This document shows, one piece after another, positions 36,075 through 43,919 of a DNA stretch of 64,000 nt. The notes under the pieces were generated by a model. It saw only the letters and a list, made by a program, of their open reading frames with translations, was not told the DNA's origin and searched no databases. Origin of the DNA: Bacteroidota bacterium (GTDB taxonomy: Bacteria > Bacteroidota > Bacteroidia > Bacteroidales > F082); assembly GCA_016845175.1 (NCBI GenBank), contig JAERTD010000033.1, positions 18,076-82,075 on the forward strand, written 5' to 3'. Position 1 is the first letter of the stretch. Every line of letters starts with the position of its first letter. The translations under genes were made by a program, and so were the position numbers.

Positions 36075-36124
36075 CCTCTTTTTGATGCCCGAAATTTTAA
36101 TTTAAAATCGTTTTAAATTTATAA

Positions 36125-36142
36125 TTGTGAATTAGTTAACAG
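36125..36142. promoter_or_regulatory. Rex-box-like operator 1 (hypF/hoxF intergenic)
   Basis: TTGTGAA-TTAG-TTAACAG is an 18-base inverted repeat with a four-base spacer. It is close to the known Rex operator TTGTGAA-N4-TTCACAA and its TTGTTAA variants. It lies just upstream of the hoxF -7 element and about 50 bases from the start of hypF, so binding could block both divergent transcripts. A rex gene is encoded 6 kb downstream. Confidence 0.7.
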
Positions 36143-36152
36143 GAAAAGTTGC

Positions 36153-36160
36153 TATCTTTG
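36153..36160 (+). promoter_or_regulatory. -7 element of the hox operon
   Basis: TATCTTTG is a perfect TAnnTTTG. It lies exactly between the two Rex-box-like palindromes, with a leader of about 50 bases to the hoxF ATG. A good -33 element is not evident, as the TTG at 36125 is 25 bases away. Confidence 0.6.
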
Positions 36161-36178
36161 CTGTTAATAAATTAACAG
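36161..36178. promoter_or_regulatory. Rex-box-like operator 2 (hoxF start region)
   Basis: CTGTTAA-TAAA-TTAACAG has perfectly complementary seven-base arms and a four-base spacer, the geometry of a Rex box. It follows the -7 element immediately and covers the predicted transcription start, an ideal place for repression when NADH/NAD+ is low. Confidence 0.72.
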
Positions 36179-36217
36179 TACAAAAGTATAATTTTTCCAA
36201 ATCAAAATACTGTATCA

Positions 36218-38098
36218 ATGAAAGAAAAAGTAGTCGAAATTATCAGCAAATACAACGGCGACCGAAGCCGCTTAATGGATATCCTTCTTGATATTCATGA
36301 TTGGCAAGGTTACGTTGATGATGCCAGTGTTGATGTTCTCGCTTCAGAACTAGGTATCTCTGCTGCTGAAGTTAATGAAACGATTTCATTTTACCATTTC
36401 TTTTCAAATAAGCCAAGGGCAAAATACAACATTTATCTGAATGATAGTATTACCGCCTGTATGCGTGGTAGAGCGCAAGTTGAGCAAGCATTTGAAAATG
36501 AATGTGGAATAAAATTCGGAACCGTATCCGCCGATGGCGTATTTGGACTTTATGATACTTCCTGTCAGGGAATGAACGACCAGGGTCCTGCTGCCATTAT
36601 TAACGATCTGGTATTTACCAACCTGACCCCATACCGTGTAAAAGCATTGGTGGATGGCATGAAGGAAGGCAAAGAGATTAAAGATCTTGTATATGAAGCC
36701 AATGGTGATGGAAACAATGCCGATCCTGATATGCAGGTAATGGTTCAAAACCACATCCGCAAGGGTGGCATGCTACTAGATAAAAATTTCGAGCCTTATG
36801 CAGTGGTTAATAATATGCTTAAGGACAAATCTCCTGAGGATGTGATCCAAATTGTTCAGGATTCTAACCTCCGTGGACGTGGTGGTGCTGGTTTCCCAAC
36901 CGGACTGAAATGGCGTTTTGGACGCAGAGTGGAAGGCGAACACCGGGTGATTATCTGTAATGCTGACGAAGGCGAACCAGGTACTTTTAAAGACCGTGTA
37001 ATGCTCACCGAATTTCCAGAGTTGGTATTTGAAGGCATGGCCATAGCTGCTTACGCCACTGGTGCTGACATCGGGTTGGTTTACCTGCGTTATGAGTACC
37101 GCTATATGCTGGACTTCCTCAACAGAAAGCTTCAGGAAATGCGTGATGCCAATGCCCTTGGAAAAGATATCGGAGGCATTAAAGACTTTAATTTCGACAT
37201 CAGGATTCAATTGGGTGCCGGAGCTTATGTTTGCGGTGAAGAATCTGCCTTGATCGAATCATTGGAAGGTAAGAGAGGCGAACCAAGAGATAAGCCACCA
37301 TTCCCGGTAGAAAAAGGTTATTTGGATTATCCTACCATCGTTAACAACGTAGAAACATTAGCCGCTACAGTTAAGATATTGCAAAACGGATCCGAATGGT
37401 TCACAAGCTTTGGTACAAAGGATTCCCATGGTACCAAATTATTAAGTGTTTCCGGTGACTGCCGTTTTCCAGGAATCTACGAAGTAGAATGGGGGACAAG
37501 TATACGCGAAGTACTGCAAATGTGTGGTGCTGAAAATGTTCAGGCCATCCAGGTAGGTGGACCTTCGGGTGTATTAATTGGAACCAGAGATATTGACCAC
37601 CTCAACAAAACTGAATTGATGAACTGGTACAAACCATCCGGTATGATGACAGCTGAGAAATTCTTCGACAGAAAGTTGAGTTACTCTGATCTGCCAACCG
37701 GTGGTTCTATGATCATATTTAACAAAGACAGAAATCTGTTGGAGGAAGTGGTTATGAACTTCATGGACTTCTTTATTGAAGAGTCTTGCGGATCATGCTC
37801 AACCTGTAGGAGTTTACCACAGATTATGAAAGAGAAGCTTGAGAAGATCTTAAGTGGAGCTGGTGTACGCCAGGATATCGATGATCTGTTAAGCTGGGGT
37901 AAGGTGATCAAAGTTAGTCGTTGTGGTTTAGGCCAAACAGCTGCCAACCCAATTCTCTCCAGTATTCTGAACTTCAGACATCTGTACGAAGAACATATCC
38001 AAGCTATGACCGATTACGACAATACATTCGATATGGAAGGTCTTGTAAAAGCCTCCTGTGACTTTGTAGGTAGAAAACCAGTTTTTCATAATTCTTAA
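36218..38098 (+). CDS. hoxF: NAD-linked [NiFe] hydrogenase diaphorase subunit HoxF
   Basis: A 626 aa protein. Residues 1-160 are a NuoE-like thioredoxin-fold domain that keeps only two of four [2Fe-2S] ligands: Cys81 and Cys116 remain, while the partner positions are Ala86 and Asn120. Residues 190-600 are NuoF-like, with FMN/NADH site GRGGAGFPTGLKW, NADEGEPGTFKDR, GAYVCGEESALIESLEGKRG, and a [4Fe-4S] site at Cys524, Cys527, Cys530 and Cys569. It exchanges electrons between NAD(H) and HoxU. A separate HoxE is absent, because its domain is fused here as in soluble group 3d enzymes. It is the first gene of the operon, with a 20-base gap to hoxU. Confidence 0.95.
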   Translation: MKEKVVEIISKYNGDRSRLMDILLDIHDWQGYVDDASVDVLASELGISAAEVNETISFYHFFSNKPRAKYNIYLNDSITACMRGRAQVEQAFENECGIKFGTVSADGVFGLYDTSCQGMNDQGPAAIINDLVFTNLTPYRVKALVDGMKEGKEIKDLVYEANGDGNNADPDMQVMVQNHIRKGGMLLDKNFEPYAVVNNMLKDKSPEDVIQIVQDSNLRGRGGAGFPTGLKWRFGRRVEGEHRVIICNADEGEPGTFKDRVMLTEFPELVFEGMAIAAYATGADIGLVYLRYEYRYMLDFLNRKLQEMRDANALGKDIGGIKDFNFDIRIQLGAGAYVCGEESALIESLEGKRGEPRDKPPFPVEKGYLDYPTIVNNVETLAATVKILQNGSEWFTSFGTKDSHGTKLLSVSGDCRFPGIYEVEWGTSIREVLQMCGAENVQAIQVGGPSGVLIGTRDIDHLNKTELMNWYKPSGMMTAEKFFDRKLSYSDLPTGGSMIIFNKDRNLLEEVVMNFMDFFIEESCGSCSTCRSLPQIMKEKLEKILSGAGVRQDIDDLLSWGKVIKVSRCGLGQTAANPILSSILNFRHLYEEHIQAMTDYDNTFDMEGLVKASCDFVGRKPVFHNS

Positions 38099-38118
38099 TC
38101 GCGTAAATATCTAAAACA

Positions 38119-38814
38119 ATGAATAATACTGTAAAATTCAAAATAGACGGTAATATTGTTACCGCTGAAAAAGGCCAGACCATTGTTGAGGCCGCACATG
38201 CTGCAGGGATTTATATACCTACACTGTGTAATTTTAAGGGTGTTAAGCCAAAGGGTTGTTGCAGAATGTGCTCGGTTAAGATCAACAGCCGGTATATGAC
38301 TGCCTGTACCACACCCGTATCAGATGGTATGGAAGTAGAAAACAATATTGATGAACTCGTCGACATGCGTAAAAGCATCATCGAACTTATGTTCGTCAGT
38401 GGAAACCACTTCTGCCCATCATGCGAGAAAAGTGGCAATTGCGAATTGCAGGCCCTTGGATATCGCTACCAAATGCTAGTACCACGCTTCCCATTTTCAT
38501 TCCCACAGAAAGGTATTGACGCTTCAAGTCCTAAGATCATGAAGGATCAGAACCGCTGTATCATGTGCAAGCGTTGTATGAAGACCATTAAAGACGAAAA
38601 TGGTAAGAACTATTTTGCCTTTAAAAACAGAAGCAATAAAGTGGAAGTTGTACTGGACGCAGAGATGGGAAAAACCATGCCTGACGATCTGGCTAAACTG
38701 GCCATGGAGAACTGTCCTGTGGGTTCCATTATCTATAAAGAGATAGGTTATAATGAGCCTATTGGTACTAGAAAATACGACAAAACTCCCATTGGTAGTG
38801 AAATTGAAGTTTAA
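38119..38814 (+). CDS. hoxU: NAD-linked [NiFe] hydrogenase iron-sulfur subunit HoxU
   Basis: A 231 aa protein homologous to the N-terminal part of NuoG. A plant-type [2Fe-2S] domain has Cys37, Cys48, Cys51 and Cys63. A His-Cys3 [4Fe-4S] site is at His97, Cys99, Cys102 and Cys108 (CPSCEKSGNCELQ). A further [4Fe-4S] site has Cys147, Cys150, Cys153 and Cys199 (CIMCKRC and ENCPVGS). It wires HoxF to the HoxYH hydrogenase module. Confidence 0.95.
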   Translation: MNNTVKFKIDGNIVTAEKGQTIVEAAHAAGIYIPTLCNFKGVKPKGCCRMCSVKINSRYMTACTTPVSDGMEVENNIDELVDMRKSIIELMFVSGNHFCPSCEKSGNCELQALGYRYQMLVPRFPFSFPQKGIDASSPKIMKDQNRCIMCKRCMKTIKDENGKNYFAFKNRSNKVEVVLDAEMGKTMPDDLAKLAMENCPVGSIIYKEIGYNEPIGTRKYDKTPIGSEIEV

Positions 38815-38832
38815 CAACTAAAAAAGAGAAAA

Positions 38833-39381
38833 ATGAGTAAGAAAATAATAGCAACCACTTCGCTAGCAGGGTGTTTCGGCTGTCATATGTCAATCCTTGA
38901 CATTGATGAAAGAATCCTCCAACTGATTGAACTGGTTGAGTTTAACAAATCACCAGTTGATGATATCAAGAAATTTACAAAACAAGTAGATATTGGAATC
39001 ATCGAGGGTGGCTGTTGCAACAGTGAAAATGTTGAAGTACTTAAATATTTCAGAGAAAACTGTAACATTCTGGTTTCTTTGGGAGAATGTGCTATAATGG
39101 GTGGCTTACCAGCCATGCGTAATGGTATCCCAGTGGAAGAATGTCTGCAGGAAGCCTATTTGGATGGCCCTACTGTATCTTTGAACAAAGAGAAAATTCT
39201 GCCCAATGATCCTGAACTACCAATGATCCTGGAAAAAGTATTTCCTTGTCATGAAGTAGTAAAAGTTGATTATTTCCTACCCGGATGCCCACCTAGAGCT
39301 GACCTCATTTGGGATGCACTGGTTGCTCTGGTTACTGGAAATGAGATGGATCTTCCATATGAAGTTGTAAAATTTGACTAA
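38833..39381 (+). CDS. hoxY: [NiFe] hydrogenase small subunit HoxY
   Basis: A 182 aa protein with the four ligands of the proximal [4Fe-4S] cluster: Cys14 and Cys17 (AGCFGCHMS), Cys86 (GECAIMGG) and Cys152 (LPGCPPRAD). It lacks the medial and distal clusters and the Tat signal of membrane hydrogenases, so the enzyme is cytoplasmic. HoxH begins 19 bases after its stop. Confidence 0.96.
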   Translation: MSKKIIATTSLAGCFGCHMSILDIDERILQLIELVEFNKSPVDDIKKFTKQVDIGIIEGGCCNSENVEVLKYFRENCNILVSLGECAIMGGLPAMRNGIPVEECLQEAYLDGPTVSLNKEKILPNDPELPMILEKVFPCHEVVKVDYFLPGCPPRADLIWDALVALVTGNEMDLPYEVVKFD

Positions 39382-39400
39382 CACAGAAAAAGATAAAGTT

Positions 39401-40852
39401 ATGCCTAAGAAAATAACTATAGAGCCCGTTACCAGAGTAGAAGGGCATGGAAAAGTAACCATTCAAATTGATGATTTTGGTAATGTACGCGACTCACGTC
39501 TTCATATCGTAGAATTCCGTGGTTTTGAACGCTTCGTACAAGGCAGACCCTATTGGGAAGCTCCAGTTTTGGTACAGCGTTTATGCGGTATTTGCCCTGT
39601 AAGTCACCACCTTGCTGCGGCCAAAGCATTGGACGTTATTGTTGGGGCTGGAACAGGTACTGGTTTGACAGCTGTTGGTGAGAAGATGCGTCGTTTGATG
39701 CATTACGGACAGTTTTTCCAATCACACGTACTGCATTTCTTCCACCTGAGTGCTCCTGATTTCCTCTTTGGAATTGATGGTGACCCATTGGTAAGAAATA
39801 TCATTGGTATTGCACAGGAACATCCAGACCTTGCCGTACAAGGTGTGATGATGCGTAAATTCGGACAAGAGGTTATCCGTTTAACTGCCGGTAAAAAGAT
39901 CCACGGAACAGGCGCTATCCCTGGTGGTATAAATAAAAACCTGAGCATTGCAGAACGCGACGAGTTGCTGAAAGGTGCTGATCCATTGAATGCCGATAAA
40001 ATGGTTGAATGGTCAGTGGGAGCATTGGATTTCTTCAAAAACTATCATAAAAATAACCAGGAAATGGTTGATGGTTTTGCAAGTTTCCCTTCAAACCACC
40101 TCAGTTTGGTACGTGAAGATGGAGCACTTGATATTTATCATGGTGTCCTTCGTGCTGTCGATAATGATGGTAAGAAAATTCTTCATGATGTTGATTATCA
40201 GGAGTATGATAAGTATATTGAGGAAGAAGTAAGATCATGGAGTTATATGAAATTCCCTTACCTCAAAGACTTGGGTAAGGATAAAGGTTGGTACAGGGTA
40301 GGTCCATTGGCCCGTCTGAATACCTGTGATTTCATTACCACACCATTGGCACAGAAAGAATTTGAAGAATTCAAAGCCTATACCAATGGCAAACCTAACG
40401 GAATGAGCCTTCATATGCACTGGGCCCGTCTGATTGAAACCTTGCACTCTGCTGAGGTGATCAGAGACCTGCTCAACGATCCTGATCTACAGAATGAAGA
40501 CCTGGTTACCAAAGGTAGTAAACTGCATAAGGGTGTTGGTGTTATTGAAGCCCCAAGGGGAACCTTATTCCACCACTACGAAATCAACGATCTGGATCAG
40601 ATCACCCTTGCAAACCTTATTGTATCAACTACCAATAACAACCAGCCCATGAATACAGCTGTGAATTTAACAGCCAACGCATTCATGAATGGTCAGCGTG
40701 AAATTACTGAAGGTATGATGAATGCAGTGGAAGTAGCCATCAGAGCTTATGATCCCTGCTTAAGTTGCGCAACCCATGCCATGGGTCAAATGCCTCTGGA
40801 AGTTTCATTGGTAAATGAAGCCAATGAAATTATTCATCGCAGAACCAAATAA
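39401..40852 (+). CDS. hoxH: [NiFe] hydrogenase large catalytic subunit HoxH
   Basis: A 483 aa protein. N-terminal motif RLCGICPVSHH provides Cys62 and Cys65, and C-terminal motif DPCLSCATH provides Cys453 and Cys456 as ligands of the Ni-Fe site. The final 24 residues after the motif His (AMGQMPLEVSL onward) form the peptide removed by the maturation protease, the same length as in characterised HoxH precursors. The start is ATG 39401; a TTG at 39374 overlapping hoxY is less likely. The full set with HoxFUY fits group 3d, reversible H2/NAD+ oxidoreductase. Confidence 0.97.
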   Translation: MPKKITIEPVTRVEGHGKVTIQIDDFGNVRDSRLHIVEFRGFERFVQGRPYWEAPVLVQRLCGICPVSHHLAAAKALDVIVGAGTGTGLTAVGEKMRRLMHYGQFFQSHVLHFFHLSAPDFLFGIDGDPLVRNIIGIAQEHPDLAVQGVMMRKFGQEVIRLTAGKKIHGTGAIPGGINKNLSIAERDELLKGADPLNADKMVEWSVGALDFFKNYHKNNQEMVDGFASFPSNHLSLVREDGALDIYHGVLRAVDNDGKKILHDVDYQEYDKYIEEEVRSWSYMKFPYLKDLGKDKGWYRVGPLARLNTCDFITTPLAQKEFEEFKAYTNGKPNGMSLHMHWARLIETLHSAEVIRDLLNDPDLQNEDLVTKGSKLHKGVGVIEAPRGTLFHHYEINDLDQITLANLIVSTTNNNQPMNTAVNLTANAFMNGQREITEGMMNAVEVAIRAYDPCLSCATHAMGQMPLEVSLVNEANEIIHRRTK

Positions 40853-40862
40853 ATAAAAGTAT

Positions 40863-40917
40863 AAGGTAAAGGTTGCTTGTTCCTTGGATCAATGGCCTTT
40901 ACCTTTGTTTTTATTTT
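40863..40917 (+). terminator. Hairpin with T-tract between hoxH and the protease gene (terminator/attenuator)
   Basis: AAGGTAAAGG (40863-40872) and CCTTTACCTT (40896-40905) are perfect ten-base arms, followed by TGTTTTTATTTT. This is a plausible Rho-independent terminator that would leave only read-through transcription for the protease gene. The right arm also contains TACCTTTG (40900-40907), a perfect -7 element with a TTG 20 bases upstream (40877-40879). The same bases may therefore form a new promoter. Confidence 0.55.
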
Positions 40918-40956
40918 CAATCAATCAATATCTATACAGAACTTAATTTTAACCTG

Positions 40957-41457
40957 ATGAAAAAGCCCTTAAAAGTACTAGTTTATGGTTACGGAAACCC
41001 AGGGAGACAGGATGATGGTATTGGAAATGAGATGGTTGACATGCTAAATGAATGGATTCCGGAGCATGATGTCAGTTGCATAGAAACGGATAGCAATTAT
41101 CAGTTGAATATTGAAGATGCAGAGAAAGTATCAGAAAATGATGTAGTCATTTTTGTGGACGCTTCCAAAGAAGACATCAGTGAGTACAAATTCTCAAAGG
41201 TAATCCCCTCCGGTGAAAAAGTTGAATTCACCATGCACGCAGTATCCCCAGGGTTCGTTGTGGACCTTAGTAAGAAGTTATTCAATAAAACTCCCGATGC
41301 CTATCTGTTACAGATCAGGGGTTATGAATGGGATTTTAAAGAAGGACTTTCTGCTAACGCCAAATTGAACCTGGAGCAAGCCTATCAATTCTTAACCCGC
41401 AAGCTTTCCGAGTTATCATGCATTAGGGTGAATAAATCAATAAATATGTTAGACTAA
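40957..41457 (+). CDS. hoxW: Hydrogenase maturation protease (HoxW/HyaD family)
   Basis: A 166 aa Ni-dependent endopeptidase. GYGNPGRQDDGIG carries the first metal-binding acid, VVIFVDAS the second and MHAVSPGF the His. It cleaves the HoxH C-terminal peptide after nickel insertion. The open frame reaches 40873, but ATG 40957 brings KVLVYGYGNPG to the N-terminus, as in the family. Its TAA stop overlaps the next ATG (TAATG), which indicates translational coupling to the DHOD-like gene. Confidence 0.92.
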   Translation: MKKPLKVLVYGYGNPGRQDDGIGNEMVDMLNEWIPEHDVSCIETDSNYQLNIEDAEKVSENDVVIFVDASKEDISEYKFSKVIPSGEKVEFTMHAVSPGFVVDLSKKLFNKTPDAYLLQIRGYEWDFKEGLSANAKLNLEQAYQFLTRKLSELSCIRVNKSINMLD

Positions 41458-42443
41458 TGGATTTATCAACAACTTATATGGGGTTGAAACTGAAAAACCC
41501 TTTAATCGTATCTAGTTCAAGACTTACAGGTGATCTCAAAGGAATTATGCAATGCGTGGAGCATGGAGCTGGTGCCATTGTACTTAAATCACTGTTTGAG
41601 GAGCAAATCAGACTTGAAGCAGAGTCAAAGCTCCGCAACAGCCGTGACAACAATATCTACTATTGGTTTCCTGAAGCAAAGGAACAAGTGGTAGGCATGT
41701 CCCTTGAAGCCAATCTGGAAAAATATCTGGATTTTGTTCGTGAACTCAAAAAACAAGTTGACGTACCTATCATTTCCAGCATTAATTGTGTCACTGCAGA
41801 TGAGTGGCCTAAATTTGCTACAGCCATTGAGGAAGCCGGAGCTGATGCCCTTGAACTGAATATTGCCATTTTCCCATTCCATGCTGAACTAAAAGCAGAT
41901 AAAATACAGGAAACCTACTATACCATCCTCAAAGAGGTTAAGAAACATGTAAGTATTCCTGTGTCTGTGAAATTAGGATACTACTTTACCAACCTCTGTT
42001 CTGTGGCCAACCAATTGGTAGAAGATGGTGCAGATGCTCTGGTATTGTTCAACCGTTATTTCAGACCTGACATTGATATAGAAACACTTAAGGTTGTGGC
42101 TAATGATCATATGTCAACACCTGAGGAACTGAGCATTCCATTGCGTTGGATTGCCTTGTTGAGTGGTGCAAAAATAGATTGTGATCTGTCGGCTTCTACA
42201 GGTGCTCACTACCATACAGGTGTTATCAAGCAACTGTTGGCAGGAGCCCAAACCGTACAATTGTGTTCCACTTTATATCAAAATGGTATCCCTTATATAG
42301 CAACCATTCTGAAGGATCTGAAAAGCTGGATGGAAGGTCATAATTTCAAAACCATTGACGATTTCCGTGGAAAATCACTTGAAAATCAGACCACTGATGC
42401 TTCTTTCGAACGCGTACAGTTCATGAGAAGAGACTTTGAATAA
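41457..42443 (+). CDS. Dihydroorotate dehydrogenase-like flavoprotein, last gene of the hox operon
   Basis: A 328 aa TIM-barrel protein of the PyrD-like family: MDLSTTYMGLKLKNPLIVSSS, then FMN-binding segments and a C-terminal AGAQTVQLCS phosphate site. The catalytic base of real class 1 enzymes (Cys or Ser after NxS near ELNxS) is not there; the matching stretch reads ELNIAIFPFHAE. It is unlikely to make pyrimidines. Its coupling to the hydrogenase protease suggests a redox role, for example as an alternative electron acceptor or donor of the hydrogenase pool, which is inference. Confidence 0.85.
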   Translation: MDLSTTYMGLKLKNPLIVSSSRLTGDLKGIMQCVEHGAGAIVLKSLFEEQIRLEAESKLRNSRDNNIYYWFPEAKEQVVGMSLEANLEKYLDFVRELKKQVDVPIISSINCVTADEWPKFATAIEEAGADALELNIAIFPFHAELKADKIQETYYTILKEVKKHVSIPVSVKLGYYFTNLCSVANQLVEDGADALVLFNRYFRPDIDIETLKVVANDHMSTPEELSIPLRWIALLSGAKIDCDLSASTGAHYHTGVIKQLLAGAQTVQLCSTLYQNGIPYIATILKDLKSWMEGHNFKTIDDFRGKSLENQTTDASFERVQFMRRDFE

Positions 42444-42488
42444 TAAACCGGTCAACTTAAGGTTGCGGATATCAGCCTAAAGTTAAAG

Positions 42489-42514
42489 CCTGCCCTTTTT
42501 GGGCAGGTTTTTTT
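42489..42514 (+). terminator. Rho-independent terminator of the hox operon
   Basis: CCTGCCC (42489-42495), loop TTTTT, GGGCAGG (42501-42507) and seven T form a textbook terminator 45 bases after the DHOD-like stop. It also separates the hox operon from convergent rex. Confidence 0.9.
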
Positions 42515-42516
42515 AT

Positions 42517-43143
42517 TTACTTTTTAGGCATATTGGTGAAGTAGGCTAATTTCTCCAGCCTGGAAATGATGTCGAAGTTTTCCACATAAACCCCTTCAGG
42601 TGCTTCAATATGAACTGATGTAAAGTTTAGGATACCTTTCACATTAGTGTCAATAATCTGACTGGCAATTTCCTGTGCCCTTGACCTCGGAACGGCCAAC
42701 ACCACCAACTCAATGTTTTCCTGTTTGATGATGTCTTTCATCTTGGAAATATTGTAGCAATGGACTTCAGGAAACTGCTCCTTGGGTTCTTCTCTCAGGC
42801 GAAAGGTAACCGCGATTTCCAGTTTGCTATGGTCTGAATTGAAGTACTCCGCCACTGCTCGCCCCATATCCCCAATGCCTACAAAGGCAATCTTCTGGTA
42901 TGTTGGGCCATCAATGGCTTCACCCACCTTCTTAATGAGTTTTTTAATATCATAGCCTTTGTGGACATCACCACTGAAACCAATGAGCATTAGGTCGCGT
43001 CTGACATGTGCAGGATTGATTTTGAGTAGGTTGGCCAAACGATGGGAGTGAATAAAGGGCTTGTCTCCAGGGTAGTAATACAGCAATTTTCGCCGGTACA
43101 AACTCAGGCGTTCAACTGTGTTTGAAGGTAAATCGACTATCAT
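42517..43143 (-). CDS. rex: Redox-sensing transcriptional repressor Rex
   Basis: A 208 aa protein with an N-terminal winged helix (RLSLYRRKLLYYY, NPAHVRRDLMLIG, GDVHKGYDIKKL) and a Rossmann domain (GIGDMG at 89-94), ending in the Rex signature KGILNFTSVHIEAPEGVYVEN and a domain-swap helix. Rex represses when NAD+ is high and leaves DNA when NADH binds. At the end of the second Rossmann strand, where many Rex proteins have FD, this one has FRLREE with Arg115 and Arg117. It is co-transcribed behind the nickel permease and outer-membrane gene and lies next to the hox operon whose promoter carries Rex-box-like sites. Confidence 0.93.
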   Translation of the reverse strand: MIVDLPSNTVERLSLYRRKLLYYYPGDKPFIHSHRLANLLKINPAHVRRDLMLIGFSGDVHKGYDIKKLIKKVGEAIDGPTYQKIAFVGIGDMGRAVAEYFNSDHSKLEIAVTFRLREEPKEQFPEVHCYNISKMKDIIKQENIELVVLAVPRSRAQEIASQIIDTNVKGILNFTSVHIEAPEGVYVENFDIISRLEKLAYFTNMPKK

Positions 43144-43144
43144 T

Positions 43145-43909
43145 TTATTTTGCTTTAAACTGATACACCAGTCCTAAGTTTAGCTGAAATTGACCGCTCC
43201 AGTCGGAAGACTTAGTGGGATCAGCATACACATCAGCAAAGCTTTCCAAAAAACCCGGACTGAATTGAAGCATCATCTTCGGGCTTATTTGATAGGACAG
43301 ACCCAGGAAGATTCCAATTCCAAAATCATAGCTATTGAACTGTTCGGTAACTTCCCCGTCATAGATATAGTGATGGTTTCCAGGATCCAGAGGTTCATCA
43401 AGGTCTGCAAATTTTGGAGCATCTTCAGGATCGATATACAACAGACCACTACCATCCTGTTTAGCTTGCAACAAAATGGAATAATAAACAGTAGCTTTCA
43501 CAAAGACTTTGAATTTGTTATCCCCCTTGATATAAACCAAACTGAAAGGAATGGTCAGGTATTGGTTTCTGTAATCGATTTCATTGACATAATAGCTATT
43601 ATAACCCACAGAATCGCCAATTCTGATTGGATAAATGCTGCTGATGGAAGTAAAGCCACGATTGTCATAATTCAGCCCCAGCCTTAGTTTCAACGCATTC
43701 CATTTGCTGTACTCCAGAAACGCACCAATATTAGGACCCATACCACTCTTGGTGTCCGTGACATAGGCATCTGACACATCAGAAAACTGAATGCCTCCTT
43801 CTATTCCAATATTAAAACTGTCCTGAAATCCATTTTGGCCATAAGTGTTTACTGCAGAAATAGTCAGCAGCAACATCAGCAGTTGCTTTAGATATCGTAA
43901 CCTTATCAT
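43145..43909 (-). CDS. Small outer membrane beta-barrel protein
   Basis: A 254 aa protein with a signal peptide (LLMLLLTISAVNTYGQ). The mature part has alternating strands ending in Phe (LGLVYQF near the C-terminus), typical of PorT/OprF-like porin-fold barrels of Bacteroidota. GIEGGIQFSDVSDAY opens the barrel. It overlaps nothing but is one base from rex and 10 bases from the nickel permease gene. It may help nickel or another nutrient cross the outer membrane, by context only. Confidence 0.8.
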   Translation of the reverse strand: MIRLRYLKQLLMLLLTISAVNTYGQNGFQDSFNIGIEGGIQFSDVSDAYVTDTKSGMGPNIGAFLEYSKWNALKLRLGLNYDNRGFTSISSIYPIRIGDSVGYNSYYVNEIDYRNQYLTIPFSLVYIKGDNKFKVFVKATVYYSILLQAKQDGSGLLYIDPEDAPKFADLDEPLDPGNHHYIYDGEVTEQFNSYDFGIGIFLGLSYQISPKMMLQFSPGFLESFADVYADPTKSSDWSGQFQLNLGLVYQFKAK

Positions 43910-43919
43910 TGTCTTTTAT

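Noticed and set aside
41457..42443. pyrD (pyrimidine synthesis)
   Set aside because: The catalytic Cys/Ser position is not conserved and the gene is coupled to hydrogenase maturation.
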